NCBI GenBank assembly: GCA_025363495.1
Contig: JANYDR010000389.1
Location: 1 to 28,734 of the forward strand
Source: Cyclobacteriaceae bacterium
Lineage (GTDB): Bacteria; Bacteroidota; Bacteroidia; Cytophagales; Cyclobacteriaceae
Direction: 5' to 3'
DNA: 28,734 nucleotides
The notes below the pieces were generated by a model. It made no database searches and had not been told where the DNA came from. It was given only the letters and a program-made list of their open reading frames with translations. The first letter of the stretch is position 1. Every line of letters begins with the position of its first letter. Shown here in pieces: positions 1 to 7,076 of the stretch. The translations under genes were made by a program, and so were the position numbers.

Positions 1-1329
1 ATGGATTGCGGTGTTCCTTTTTGTCATCACGGCTGTCCGCTGGGAAATAACATTCCTGAATTCAATGACGCTGCCTATCATGGCAACTGGAAACTCGCGT
101 ATGATATTTTAATATCGACAAACAACTTCCCAGAATTCACCGGACGTATCTGTCCTGCACCATGTGAATCAGCATGTGTGCTGGCAATCAACAAGCCCGC
201 TGTTACCATTGAATACATCGAGAAGTCGATCATCGAAAAAGCCTTTGAGTTAGGGCTGGTAGTCGCAAAGATCCCCACCACCCGTAGCGGAAAAAAAGTC
301 GCAGTGATTGGTTCGGGGCCTTCAGGATTAGCTGCCGCGGCCCAATTGAACTCGGCAGGACATTCAGTTACAGTATTTGAACGAGCAGATGAAGTTGGTG
401 GATTATTGCGCTATGGCATTCCTGATTTCAAACTTGATAAAGGAGTGCTTGATCGCCGTATCAATCTGATGAAGGAAGAAGGCATTGCATTCAAGGCGAA
501 GTCAAACGTTGGCGTGAATGTTAAAGTGAAACAACTTCAGGAAGACTTTGATAGCATTCTATTATGTGGGGGCTCTACTGTTCCCCGTGATCTTCCCATT
601 CCCGGAAGGAATCTGAAAGGCATTCACTTTGCAATGGATTTTCTTACACAGCAAAATCGTCGTGTAAGTGAAAAGAAAATTGAGAGCGAAGATATTTTTG
701 CAACAAAGAAAAACGTGATTGTCCTTGGCGGTGGTGATACAGGTTCTGATTGTGTTGGAACATCTAATCGCCATGGAGCCGCATTTGTAACACAAATAGA
801 AATTCTAAATCGTCCACCCGATAGTCGTCACGAATCTACTCCCTGGCCGAACTGGCCGATGTTATTGCGCACCTCCACATCACACGAAGAAGGTGCTGAG
901 AGAAAATGGAGCATTGTTACAAAAGAATTTATTGGCGATGACGCCGGAAATCTGAAAGCGCTCAAAGTAATAGAAGTAGAATGGGTCAAGGGCGAACCTG
1001 GAAAGCCATTGACATTAAAAGAAATTGCCGGCACAGAACAAGTCCTTCCATGCGAACTCGTATTACTTGCTCTTGGATTTTTACATCCACAAAAAGATGG
1101 CATGTTAAAGCAATTGGGTGTTGATCATGATGAGCGTGGTAATGTATTGTGTCACAATTATAAGACATCTGTTGAAGGTGTCTTTTCTGCCGGTGATATG
1201 CGAAGAGGACAATCGCTTGTGGTGTGGGCGATTAGTGAAGGAAGAGAAGCGGCGAGAGTGGTAGATGAGTTTTTAATGGGCGCGACAAGTTTGGTGAGTA
1301 AGGAAAAAGGGATACTGGATCTGGTGTAG
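1..1329 (+). CDS. gltD: Glutamate synthase small (beta) subunit, 5'-truncated by window edge
   Basis: NADPH-dependent glutamate synthase small subunit. It passes electrons from NADPH through FAD and Fe-S clusters to the large subunit, which makes glutamate from glutamine and 2-oxoglutarate. Visible residues (numbered from the first base): two cysteine groups for [4Fe-4S] clusters, C3/C8/C12 (DCGVPFCHHGCP) and C51/C55/C59 (CPAPCESAC); a dinucleotide motif GSGPSG near 104; a second nucleotide motif GGGDTGSD near 246; and a C-terminal FAD motif GVFSAGDMRRGQSLVVWAI. The family is usually about 490 residues and the segment starts inside the conserved (R)CMDCGVPFC motif, so the ATG at base 1 is almost certainly an internal Met; about 45-50 residues lie upstream, outside the window. 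The large subunit gltB would be expected just upstream, which cannot be seen here. Confidence 0.95.
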   Translation: MDCGVPFCHHGCPLGNNIPEFNDAAYHGNWKLAYDILISTNNFPEFTGRICPAPCESACVLAINKPAVTIEYIEKSIIEKAFELGLVVAKIPTTRSGKKVAVIGSGPSGLAAAAQLNSAGHSVTVFERADEVGGLLRYGIPDFKLDKGVLDRRINLMKEEGIAFKAKSNVGVNVKVKQLQEDFDSILLCGGSTVPRDLPIPGRNLKGIHFAMDFLTQQNRRVSEKKIESEDIFATKKNVIVLGGGDTGSDCVGTSNRHGAAFVTQIEILNRPPDSRHESTPWPNWPMLLRTSTSHEEGAERKWSIVTKEFIGDDAGNLKALKVIEVEWVKGEPGKPLTLKEIAGTEQVLPCELVLLALGFLHPQKDGMLKQLGVDHDERGNVLCHNYKTSVEGVFSAGDMRRGQSLVVWAISEGREAARVVDEFLMGATSLVSKEKGILDLV

Positions 1330-1331
1330 GG

Positions 1332-1348
1332 AAACACCTTCGGTGTTT
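1332..1348. terminator. Hairpin just after gltD stop
   Basis: A 7-bp perfect stem AAACACC/GGTGTTT with a 3-nt loop begins 3 nt after the gltD stop codon. It has no following T-run, so it may protect the 3' end or act as a weak terminator. Seen directly; the function is inferred. Confidence 0.4.
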
Positions 1349-1354
1349 AATGCA

Positions 1355-1468
1355 TTCAACACGAAGCGCACGGGGAACACGGAGAAATTCACACAGCGCT
1401 TTTGCTTTGATTTTTTAATGCGGACGCTAATGCTCCGTGACCTCCATGTGCATTCGCTCCGTGTTGAA
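1355..1468. repeat. Imperfect inverted repeat, CACGGAG/CACGAAG type
   Basis: Arm 1 (1355-1384) and arm 2 (1433-1468) are reverse-complementary with small indels; the ends TTCAACACG and CGTGTTGAA match exactly. Each arm contains repeats of a short CACG(G/A)AG-like word. The element fills most of the gap between gltD and the next gene and could fold into a long hairpin in RNA. It resembles dispersed non-coding palindromes seen elsewhere in this window. Confidence 0.65.
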
Positions 1469-1541
1469 AAATTCAAGTTCCGCAGGAGCGCGCACTTTCC
1501 TCAATAAATTAAGTACATTTCATTCTGAAAAAACTTACCTC

Positions 1542-1988
1542 ATGAAATCAAGTCTATTAACTGCACTGTTTCTATTCATTACGCTAATCTCTTTTAGCCA
1601 GAGTTTCAAAAAAATGCAGATCGATCATAAAGCCATCAGTGTTGTCGATCTCAAACAAACACGAAACTTTTACACCAACGTGCTCGGATTAGATACAATC
1701 GCGGAGCCATTTAAAGACGGCAAACATTTATGGATGAGTCTTGGCAACGGTGTTGCATTGCATATCATTTCAGGCGCCGATAAACCGAAAGAATATTTTC
1801 AAAACGATCATCTTTGTCTGCATACAGATAATGTGGTTGCCTTTACCAGGTTTCTTGAATCGAAAAGAATAAACTGGTACGATGTGAAGGGTGTTATGAA
1901 TAAAATAACAACACGCACTGATAGTGTGCAGCAGGTTTGGGTAAAAGATCCGGACGGGTATTGGATTGAGGTGAATAATGCAAAGTAG
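1542..1988 (+). CDS. Exported VOC-family (glyoxalase/dioxygenase-like) protein
   Basis: Predicted 148-residue vicinal-oxygen-chelate protein with an N-terminal signal peptide (MKSSLLTALFLFITLISFSQ). Putative metal ligands are H29 (IDHKAIS), H90 (NDHLCLH) and E143 (YWIEVN), the usual H-H-E arrangement of single-domain glyoxalase-like proteins. The DPDGYWIEV ending is typical of the family. The ATG at 1542 is chosen because it starts a clean signal peptide; an ATG 105 bases upstream in the same frame falls in repeat DNA and adds no recognisable sequence. The substrate cannot be predicted. The stop overlaps the possible start of the following glycosidase pseudogene by 11 nt. Export of a VOC enzyme is unusual but not rare in Bacteroidota. 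Confidence 0.85.
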   Translation: MKSSLLTALFLFITLISFSQSFKKMQIDHKAISVVDLKQTRNFYTNVLGLDTIAEPFKDGKHLWMSLGNGVALHIISGADKPKEYFQNDHLCLHTDNVVAFTRFLESKRINWYDVKGVMNKITTRTDSVQQVWVKDPDGYWIEVNNAK

Positions 1989-2985
1989 TAAGATCACGAA
2001 CACAACGAACCACAAGGGTCACAACGAAAAATTAACTCGTCGTGTCCTTTGTGTATCCTGCATGATCTTCGTATCCTGCATTTGCAATGTTCTTGCACAG
2101 CCTTCGGATTCCGTTTACCTCTTTTCATATTTCAAAGACAACGGCCAGGATGGATTGCATCTCGCCTATAGCACTGATGGTTATATCTGGACTGCGTTAA
2201 ATAACGATAGCTCAATACTAAAGCCCGCTGTCGCAAAAGACAAACTGATGCGTGATCCATGCATCATACGCGGTGCTGATAATAAGTTTCACATGGTGTG
2301 GACCGTTAGCTGGAATGATGGAGGAATTGGTTATGCAACCTCGTCAGATCTCATTCATTGGAGCGAACAGCAGTTTATTCCAGTGATGCGCGACGAGCCC
2401 ACTGCTCGTAACTGTTGGGCGCCGGAAATTTTCTACGATGTTGCTAGCAAACAATACATGATCTATTGGGCCACAACGATTCCTAGAAGGTTTAAAGAAG
2501 GCGATGTCTCTGGCGATGATAAATACAATCACCGTATGTATTACACGCTAACCAGGGATTTTAAAACTTTCAGTAAAACATCGGTATTGTATGATTAGGG
2601 GTTTAATGTGATTGATGCTACAATTCAAAAAGATGGGAAGCGCTATGTCATGTTTCTGAAAGACGAAACAAAAACACCGCCGCAGAAAAACATACGCATT
2701 GCCATCAGCGATAAACTCACCAGTGGATATTCAAAGCCATCATTGTCCATTACAGGAAATTACTGGGCTGAGGGTCCGACAGCTATTAAAGTAAAAGGCA
2801 GCTGGATAGTTTACTTTGATAAGTATGTTGAGCATGCTTATGGGGCAGTAACTTCTACCAATCTAAAAACATGGATAGATATTTCAGATAAGATAAGTTT
2901 CCCGAAAGGAGCAAGGCACGGAACGGTAGTGAGAGTGACGAGGAAAAGGTTCGATGGGGTGGTTGGGGCGTTGGGGAAGAAATAG
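1978..2985 (+). pseudogene. GH43-like glycoside hydrolase interrupted by an in-frame TAG
   Basis: Two open segments in the same frame, separated by one TAG at 2596-2598, together give a complete exported five-bladed-propeller glycosidase-like protein (about 335 codons) resembling GH43/arabinosidase-xylosidase relatives. Acidic motifs MRDP (residue 93) and CWAPEI (E150) match the family. The stop falls in 'SVLYD*GFNVIDATI', where relatives as I recall them carry Pro (YDPGFNVIDA), so a conserved codon is lost while everything after it (KDGKRYVMFLKDE and on) stays open. The start is uncertain: ATG 1978 overlaps the upstream gene, whereas ATG 2062 gives a very short signal peptide (MIFVSCICNVLAQ). 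An inverted repeat covers the bases encoding residues 12-26. Nonsense mutation, readthrough or sequencing error all remain possible. Confidence 0.75.
2011..2053. repeat. Inverted repeat, CACAAAGGACACGA type, inside a gene's 5' end
   Basis: Arm 1 2011-2027 (CACAAGGGTCACAACGA) and arm 2 2037-2053 (TCGTCGTGTCCTTTGTG) are reverse-complementary with about 4 differences, around a 9-nt loop. Flanking bases continue the theme: ATCACGAACACAACGAA to the left, and a tandem 12-mer CGTATCCTGCAT-like pair to the right. Such CACAAAGG/CACGAAG palindromes are common dispersed sequences in Bacteroidota genomes. Confidence 0.6.
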
Positions 2986-3052
2986 GTCGGCAGCTTCGCT
3001 GTGGATTAAGGTTGACCCGGCAAATTTATTTTGGAGATCGAGGTAAGGAAGT

Positions 3053-3180
3053 GTAAAGGGTTGGTAAAGGTTTTCCTAAGGTTTTGTAAAGGTTTCCAAA
3101 GGGTTGATAAAGGTTTTCCAAAGGTTTAGAAAGGATTTGTAAAGGTTTGTAAAGGTTGTGTAAAGGTTTGCAAAGGTTTG
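3053..3180. repeat. Degenerate tandem array, 12 units of GTAAAGGTTT (10-12 bp)
   Basis: Twelve consecutive units can be laid out by eye, starting at 3053, 3064, 3076, 3086, 3097, 3107, 3119, 3129, 3139, 3149, 3160 and 3171. The consensus is (G/C)(T)AAAGGTTT(T/G/C). Unit length varies from 10 to 12 bp, mean about 10.7 bp, so AAAGG blocks recur roughly once per helical turn. It lies in a 412-bp region without an intact gene between the GH43-like and Uma2 pseudogenes. It is not a CRISPR: there are no spacers and the units are too short. Confidence 0.85.
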
Positions 3181-3183
3181 GCT

Positions 3184-3200
3184 GCGGGGATCAGCCCCGC
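3184..3200. terminator. GC-rich hairpin next to the tandem array
   Basis: Perfect 6-bp stem GCGGGG/CCCCGC with loop ATCAG, directly after the last array unit. There is no T-run. It could be a stop for transcription leaving the glycosidase pseudogene, or a REP-like remnant. The rest of 3201-3397 holds nothing recognisable. Confidence 0.4.
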
Positions 3201-3397
3201 TTGGACTGGAATTTCATCTTAAAACACAGTCGTGACGCCGGGGTCGGACCCAACGGAAGGCGAACCATTGTGATCCGTGCCCTCGGTGGTGAATGTATTA
3301 AATAGTTCCGCTGGAGCGTTTAAATCCGTGTCACAAGAAAACCTTACAAACTCTTTTCATTTAGAATTCAAGAAAGAATTTTCTCTAACTTCATTCA

Positions 3398-3984
3398 ATG
3401 GAAGTCCGCGATCCACTTGTCGTTTACAACAAAACAAAGCTCACTGTTGAAGAATATCTTCAATTTGAGAAAGCGTCTGTTGAAAAACATGAATATTCAA
3501 AGGTGAAATCTTCGCTATGGCTGGTGCCAGCAGGCGGCATAATTTGATCTTTCCAAATTTATTTGGAGAGCTTCACTCTCGTTTAAAGGGTAGTTTATGC
3601 AAACCCTATGGAAGCGACATGCGTATTCATATTCCCGAGAATACATTATTCACTTATCCGGATATCTCCATCATCTGCAACGAAATCATTTCCTCAGAGC
3701 CAGACGTTGACAGTGCTATACTTCCAACTGTACTAATTGAAATTTTATCTCCTTCCACTAAAGACTACGATCGCGGAGGAAAATTTCGTTTGTATCGGGA
3801 CATACCTTCTTTGAAAGAATTTATTTTGATTGAATCGGAATCTATTGGCGTAGAAGCATTCCGGATCAATAAGCAGGGGAATTGGGAATTGGAAGAATAT
3901 AGGTCTGCTGAAAATATTTTAACTATTCCGACGGTTAATGTGGAGTTGGGATTAAGTGAGATTTATGAAGGGACTAAGTTGTGA
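3398..3984 (+). pseudogene. Uma2-family (PD-(D/E)XK-like) endonuclease gene with a -1 frameshift
   Basis: ATG 3398 opens a frame encoding LTVEEYLQFEKASVEKHEY, the normal N-terminus of Uma2 proteins. After codon 34-35 the sequence must shift frame near 3500-3502 (TCAAAGGTGAA) to continue with GEIFAMAGASRRHNLI and the rest of the family fold; without a shift it ends at TGA 3545-3547. The downstream frame keeps YPDISII, LIEILSPSTKDYDR, GGKFRLYRDIPSLKEF and a hydrophobic ILIESE strand, the nuclease-like core. One missing base explains the break. Translation could still start at ATG 3517 (MAGASRRHN), giving 155 residues without the N-terminal helix. Uma2 proteins are abundant in some bacteria and poorly understood. 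No motif of a classical programmed -1 slip site (X XXY YYZ) is visible. Confidence 0.75.
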
Positions 3985-4117
3985 CCGGCGAAGATTCCCG
4001 CAAAGCTTAGAAGACTATATTTAACTTGTTGTATGATATTCTATCAATAATTCATTCCATTTTTCCACTTAATCCATATATAGGAATTTTAGAACGATGA
4101 TCTATGTTGGCTATGTT

Positions 4118-4153
4118 CTATGTGGTTAAAAAATCATCCGTAGGCTTCACGTC
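4118..4153. repeat. Direct repeat copy 1 flanking the SMP-30-like gene
   Basis: CTATGTGGTTAAAAAATCAT followed by CCGTAGGCTTCACGTC matches the copy at 5261-5296 at about 31 of 36 positions in the same orientation. It sits just beyond the 3' end of the minus-strand SMP-30-like gene. Confidence 0.6.
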
Positions 4154-4168
4154 AAAAAACTGCAACCC

Positions 4169-5110
4169 CTACCTCAACCTCACCTTCATTATCACCACAT
4201 CTTTTAACTTACTCTCCTCTATTATCTCTCCCTTCTCATAATTTCCCAACTGACTATTCGCAATAAAATAAAACCAATCTCCAGCTATGACACCTGTTGT
4301 GGGCATGTCAAACTCCGGCAGGTTGGTTGCCAGCACTTCAGCATGAGAAAAAGATGCCTTATCCTCCGAAAGAAAATACTGATTAATAGATTCGGGGAAA
4401 GATGTATTCTGAATTCCTATCAGCGAACGCTTATAAGTATACAATCCATCCAAACCAAAAACATGATAACCAGGAAGGTTCATTCGTTCCATTTTTTTGG
4501 TTGTCAGGTCAATCTGATAAACTCCTTTGAAAGAACTAACGATCAGTTTCTTCTCATCAGTACTTAATGTAATTCCATTACAGTAGACTAACTGTTCGGA
4601 GGTGAGAAATAATTCAAGTTTCCCCTGGAGACTGACTTTATAGATAGAACTGAAATCGGAGTCGGTTATATATACGTCTCCGGTTTTCGTTATCACAAGA
4701 TCATTGAACAGATGTGATTCGTCTGATGGTGGCAATTCAAATTTCTTAATGAGTTTCCTTGTGGCAAGATCATATACATGAACACCCCAATGCTTTTTAG
4801 TTTGTTCAGCACCCGAGTTATTGCAAACCCATAACAACCTTCGTAATGCATCAACTCTCAATCCAAGCACTTCACCGATCTGGTCCTGGCCCTCCGTAAT
4901 GAAATCCACAGCCGACTTACCCGGAACCAGTGTAATGATCTTTCTCTTATGAATGCTCCCCGCATAAAACACATTATAAATTGAATCATATGTGAGTCCT
5001 TCCAGGATGAGATCTTTCTCTTTAAGTGTAAATGCTATCGTAGTTTGTTGGGCAGACGCGATCCGGCCAGTTACTGTAAGGAATAAAAGGAGGATATTAG
5101 AAAGCTTCAT
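4169..5110 (-). CDS. Exported SMP-30/gluconolactonase-like beta-propeller
   Basis: A 313-residue exported protein with signal peptide MKLSNILLLFLTVTGRIASA. The body reads as a six-bladed propeller of the SMP-30/gluconolactonase/LRE type. Candidate divalent-metal ligands are E37 (LILEGLTYD), N136 (SHLFNDLVI), N178 (VYCNGIT) and D221 (FGLDGLY), which fit the E-N-N-D set of the family. Related enzymes are lactonases or sugar-lactone/organophosphate hydrolases; the substrate here is unknown. The gene stands alone on the minus strand between plus-strand neighbours and is bracketed by direct repeats at 4118 and 5261, which suggests it could have moved as a unit. A 7-bp inverted repeat lies just upstream of its start. 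Confidence 0.8.
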   Translation of the reverse strand: MKLSNILLLFLTVTGRIASAQQTTIAFTLKEKDLILEGLTYDSIYNVFYAGSIHKRKIITLVPGKSAVDFITEGQDQIGEVLGLRVDALRRLLWVCNNSGAEQTKKHWGVHVYDLATRKLIKKFELPPSDESHLFNDLVITKTGDVYITDSDFSSIYKVSLQGKLELFLTSEQLVYCNGITLSTDEKKLIVSSFKGVYQIDLTTKKMERMNLPGYHVFGLDGLYTYKRSLIGIQNTSFPESINQYFLSEDKASFSHAEVLATNLPEFDMPTTGVIAGDWFYFIANSQLGNYEKGEIIEESKLKDVVIMKVRLR

Positions 5111-5118
5111 TATCGGAA

Positions 5119-5138
5119 TTTACACAAAGTGGTGTAAA
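5119..5138. promoter_or_regulatory. Small inverted repeat upstream of the SMP-30-like gene
   Basis: TTTACAC/GTGTAAA arms with a 6-nt centre, 9 nt before the start codon of the minus-strand gene. It could be an operator or a 5'-UTR hairpin. Only the symmetry is seen. Confidence 0.3.
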
Positions 5139-5180
5139 GTTTAATACGACACAATTCGGGAAAGCTTTTGCTCTGGATCT

Positions 5181-5274
5181 TTGGAAACACATAGCACATA
5201 GATGACTGCCTTAAAGTCTTTAAAATTTCTATGCTCCCTTTGCTGTATTCTATGTGCCTCCTATGTGGTTCCAA
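5181..5274. repeat. Imperfect inverted repeat, CACATAG type
   Basis: Arm 1 5181-5201 reads TTGGAAACACATAG then CACATAG; arm 2 5250-5274 is its reverse complement apart from a 4-nt insertion and one change. Each arm is a double CACATAG word. The element occupies the centre of the 306-bp gap between the divergent SMP-30-like gene and fumC. The right arm runs into the direct repeat at 5261. Confidence 0.65.
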
Positions 5275-5296
5275 AATCATCCGGAGGCCTCGCGTC
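5261..5296. repeat. Direct repeat copy 2 flanking the SMP-30-like gene
   Basis: Second copy of the sequence at 4118-4153, on the other side of the SMP-30-like gene, same orientation. It continues into TTCGTGCCTTCGCGGT, again a short periodic word. Confidence 0.6.
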
Positions 5297-5361
5297 TTCG
5301 TGCCTTCGCGGTAAAAAATTCCTGGCCCCGACCTCACCTATTAAAATCTCCCCGCCTTTCC

Positions 5362-5369
5362 TATTTTTG
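5362..5369 (+). promoter_or_regulatory. Possible Bacteroidota -7 box for fumC
   Basis: TATTTTTG matches TAnnTTTG, 47 nt before the fumC start. No TTG is seen about 19-21 nt upstream, so this is a weak call. Downstream, 5375-5413 is a loose three-copy repeat of CTCTAAACTCT-like units forming the leader. Confidence 0.3.
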
Positions 5370-5416
5370 TCACCTCTAACTCTCAGCTCTAAACTCTCTG
5401 CTTTAAACTTTTTATT

Positions 5417-6802
5417 ATGAATTACAGAATAGAAAAAGATACCATGGGCGAAGTACAAGTGCCCGCCGATGTATACTGGGGCGCACAAACCGAACGCTCA
5501 CGCAATAATTTCAAGATCGGACCTGAAGCCAGCATGCCAAAGGAGATCATTTATGCTTTCGCTTATTTAAAGAAAGCGGCAGCGATAGCCAACTGTGAAC
5601 TGGGTGTGCTTGATGCAACCAAAAGGGATATGATAGCAAAAGTGTGCGATGAGATTCTTGAGAAGAAGCTTGACGACCAGTTCCCGCTCGTCATCTGGCA
5701 AACCGGTTCGGGAACACAAAGCAACATGAACGCCAATGAGGTGATTGCTTACCGCGCGCATGTCATCAATGGTGGAAAATTAACAGACGAGAAAAAAGTT
5801 TTGCACCCCAATGACGATGTCAATAAATCACAATCATCCAACGATACATTTCCAACGGCCATGCACATCGCAGCCTACAAGCAAGTTGTAGAGATCACCT
5901 TGCCAGGAATGAAAAAGCTGCGCGATACACTCGCAAAAAAATCAAATGATTTTAAAGCCATTGTAAAAACCGGCCGCACGCATTTTATGGATGCAACACC
6001 GTTAACATTAGGCCAGGAGTTTTCAGGTTATGTACAGCAAATTGATAATAGTGTTCGTGCTATTAATAATGCACTCGATGCCGTAAAAGAGCTGGCTCTT
6101 GGCGGAACAGCGGTTGGTACTGGCCTCAATACTCCCAAAGGATATGATGTACTCGTGGCAAAGAAAATTGCTGAACTCACTGGTTATCCATTTATAACTG
6201 CTCCAAATAAATTTGAAGCGCTGGCTGCTCATGATGCAATGGTAGAATTATCGGGTGCATTAAAGCGCTCAGCAGTTTCTTTCATGAAAATTGCCAATGA
6301 TATCCGCATGCTTAGTTCGGGTCCCCGTTCAGGCATTGGTGAAATTATCATTCCCGATAACGAACCAGGCTCGTCTATCATGCCTGGAAAAGTAAATCCT
6401 ACTCAACCCGAAGCAATGACAATGGTGTGCGCTCAGGTTATTGGAAATGATATGGCCGTGACGGTTGGAGGATCGATGGGTCACTTTGAATTAAATGTAT
6501 TCAAGCCCGTGATCGCTTCGAATGTTTTGCAGTCGGCGTTATTGATTGGTGATGCCTGTGTTTCATTCAATGATAAATGTGCCATTGGCATTGAGCCTAA
6601 TCTTCCGACTATCAAACGTCACATGGAAAATTCTTTGATGCTGGTAACGGCTCTCAACCCTCACATTGGGTATGAAAACGCTGCTAAAATTGCCAAGAAG
6701 GCTCATAAAGAGAACAAGACCTTACGTGAAGCGGCGGTGGAACTGAAGCTTGTGACGAATGAGCAGTTTGATGAATGGGTAAGACCGGAGAAGATGGTGT
6801 AA
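5417..6802 (+). CDS. fumC: Class II fumarate hydratase
   Basis: A 461-residue fumarase C of the aspartase/fumarase superfamily, which interconverts fumarate and (S)-malate in the TCA cycle in the cytoplasm; iron-sulfur-free and usually tetrameric. The three conserved regions are present: TGSGTQSNMNANEVI around 96-110, KTGRTHFMDATP around 184-195 (catalytic His 189), and the superfamily signature GSSIMPGKVNPTQPEAM from 318. The length matches the family. FumC rather than aspartase is supported by the N-terminus (YRIEKDTMGEVQVPADVYWGAQTERS, split here as YRIEKDTMGEVQVPA and DVYWGAQTERS). It is alone, with repeat-rich DNA on both sides. Confidence 0.96.
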   Translation: MNYRIEKDTMGEVQVPADVYWGAQTERSRNNFKIGPEASMPKEIIYAFAYLKKAAAIANCELGVLDATKRDMIAKVCDEILEKKLDDQFPLVIWQTGSGTQSNMNANEVIAYRAHVINGGKLTDEKKVLHPNDDVNKSQSSNDTFPTAMHIAAYKQVVEITLPGMKKLRDTLAKKSNDFKAIVKTGRTHFMDATPLTLGQEFSGYVQQIDNSVRAINNALDAVKELALGGTAVGTGLNTPKGYDVLVAKKIAELTGYPFITAPNKFEALAAHDAMVELSGALKRSAVSFMKIANDIRMLSSGPRSGIGEIIIPDNEPGSSIMPGKVNPTQPEAMTMVCAQVIGNDMAVTVGGSMGHFELNVFKPVIASNVLQSALLIGDACVSFNDKCAIGIEPNLPTIKRHMENSLMLVTALNPHIGYENAAKIAKKAHKENKTLREAAVELKLVTNEQFDEWVRPEKMV

Positions 6803-6805
6803 TAC

Positions 6806-6981
6806 TTAGGCATTAGGCATGGGGTCGCTAATAAACGAATATGATAGAGGCAATTAATGATTGGTAATTTGTAATCAGGAACTCATATTGTGAGGGATGG
6901 AATTAGCGAATTAACCTCTTTATTGACTCATTTTTGCATAACTACGAATTAGTTTCCAACCCCCTAATGCCCAATGCCTAA
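6806..6981. repeat. Long inverted repeat, GGCATTAGGCAT type
   Basis: Outer arms 6806-6824 (TTAGGCATTAGGCATGGGG) and 6960-6981 are reverse complements with a few changes, and an inner pair CGCTAAT (6826-6832) / ATTAGCG (6902-6908) continues the symmetry. Each outer arm holds two tandem copies of GGCATTA. It fills most of the 274-bp gap between fumC and the next gene and may serve as a fumC terminator or be a dispersed element. Confidence 0.65.
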
Positions 6982-7076
6982 CGCCTTCTAACCTTCAAAG
7001 ATGGCATCCCAAAGAGTCATTTGAGTCTGTTTTCAAGATTTTTGCTACTTTTAACTAATAAATAACCCCGTTACAA

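Noticed and set aside
1..3. ATG at base 1 as the true gltD start
   Set aside because: It falls inside the conserved CMDCGVPFC motif, so the real start is outside the window.
2596..2598. Pyrrolysine or other recoded TAG
   Set aside because: No supporting tRNA or synthetase is in the window and the position is a conserved Pro in relatives as recalled; nonsense or error is likelier.
3053..3180. CRISPR-like array
   Set aside because: Units are 10-12 bp with no unique spacers and no cas genes nearby.
3495..3510. Programmed ribosomal frameshift in the Uma2 gene
   Set aside because: No X-XXY-YYZ slippery heptamer or following stem is visible; a missing base is simpler.
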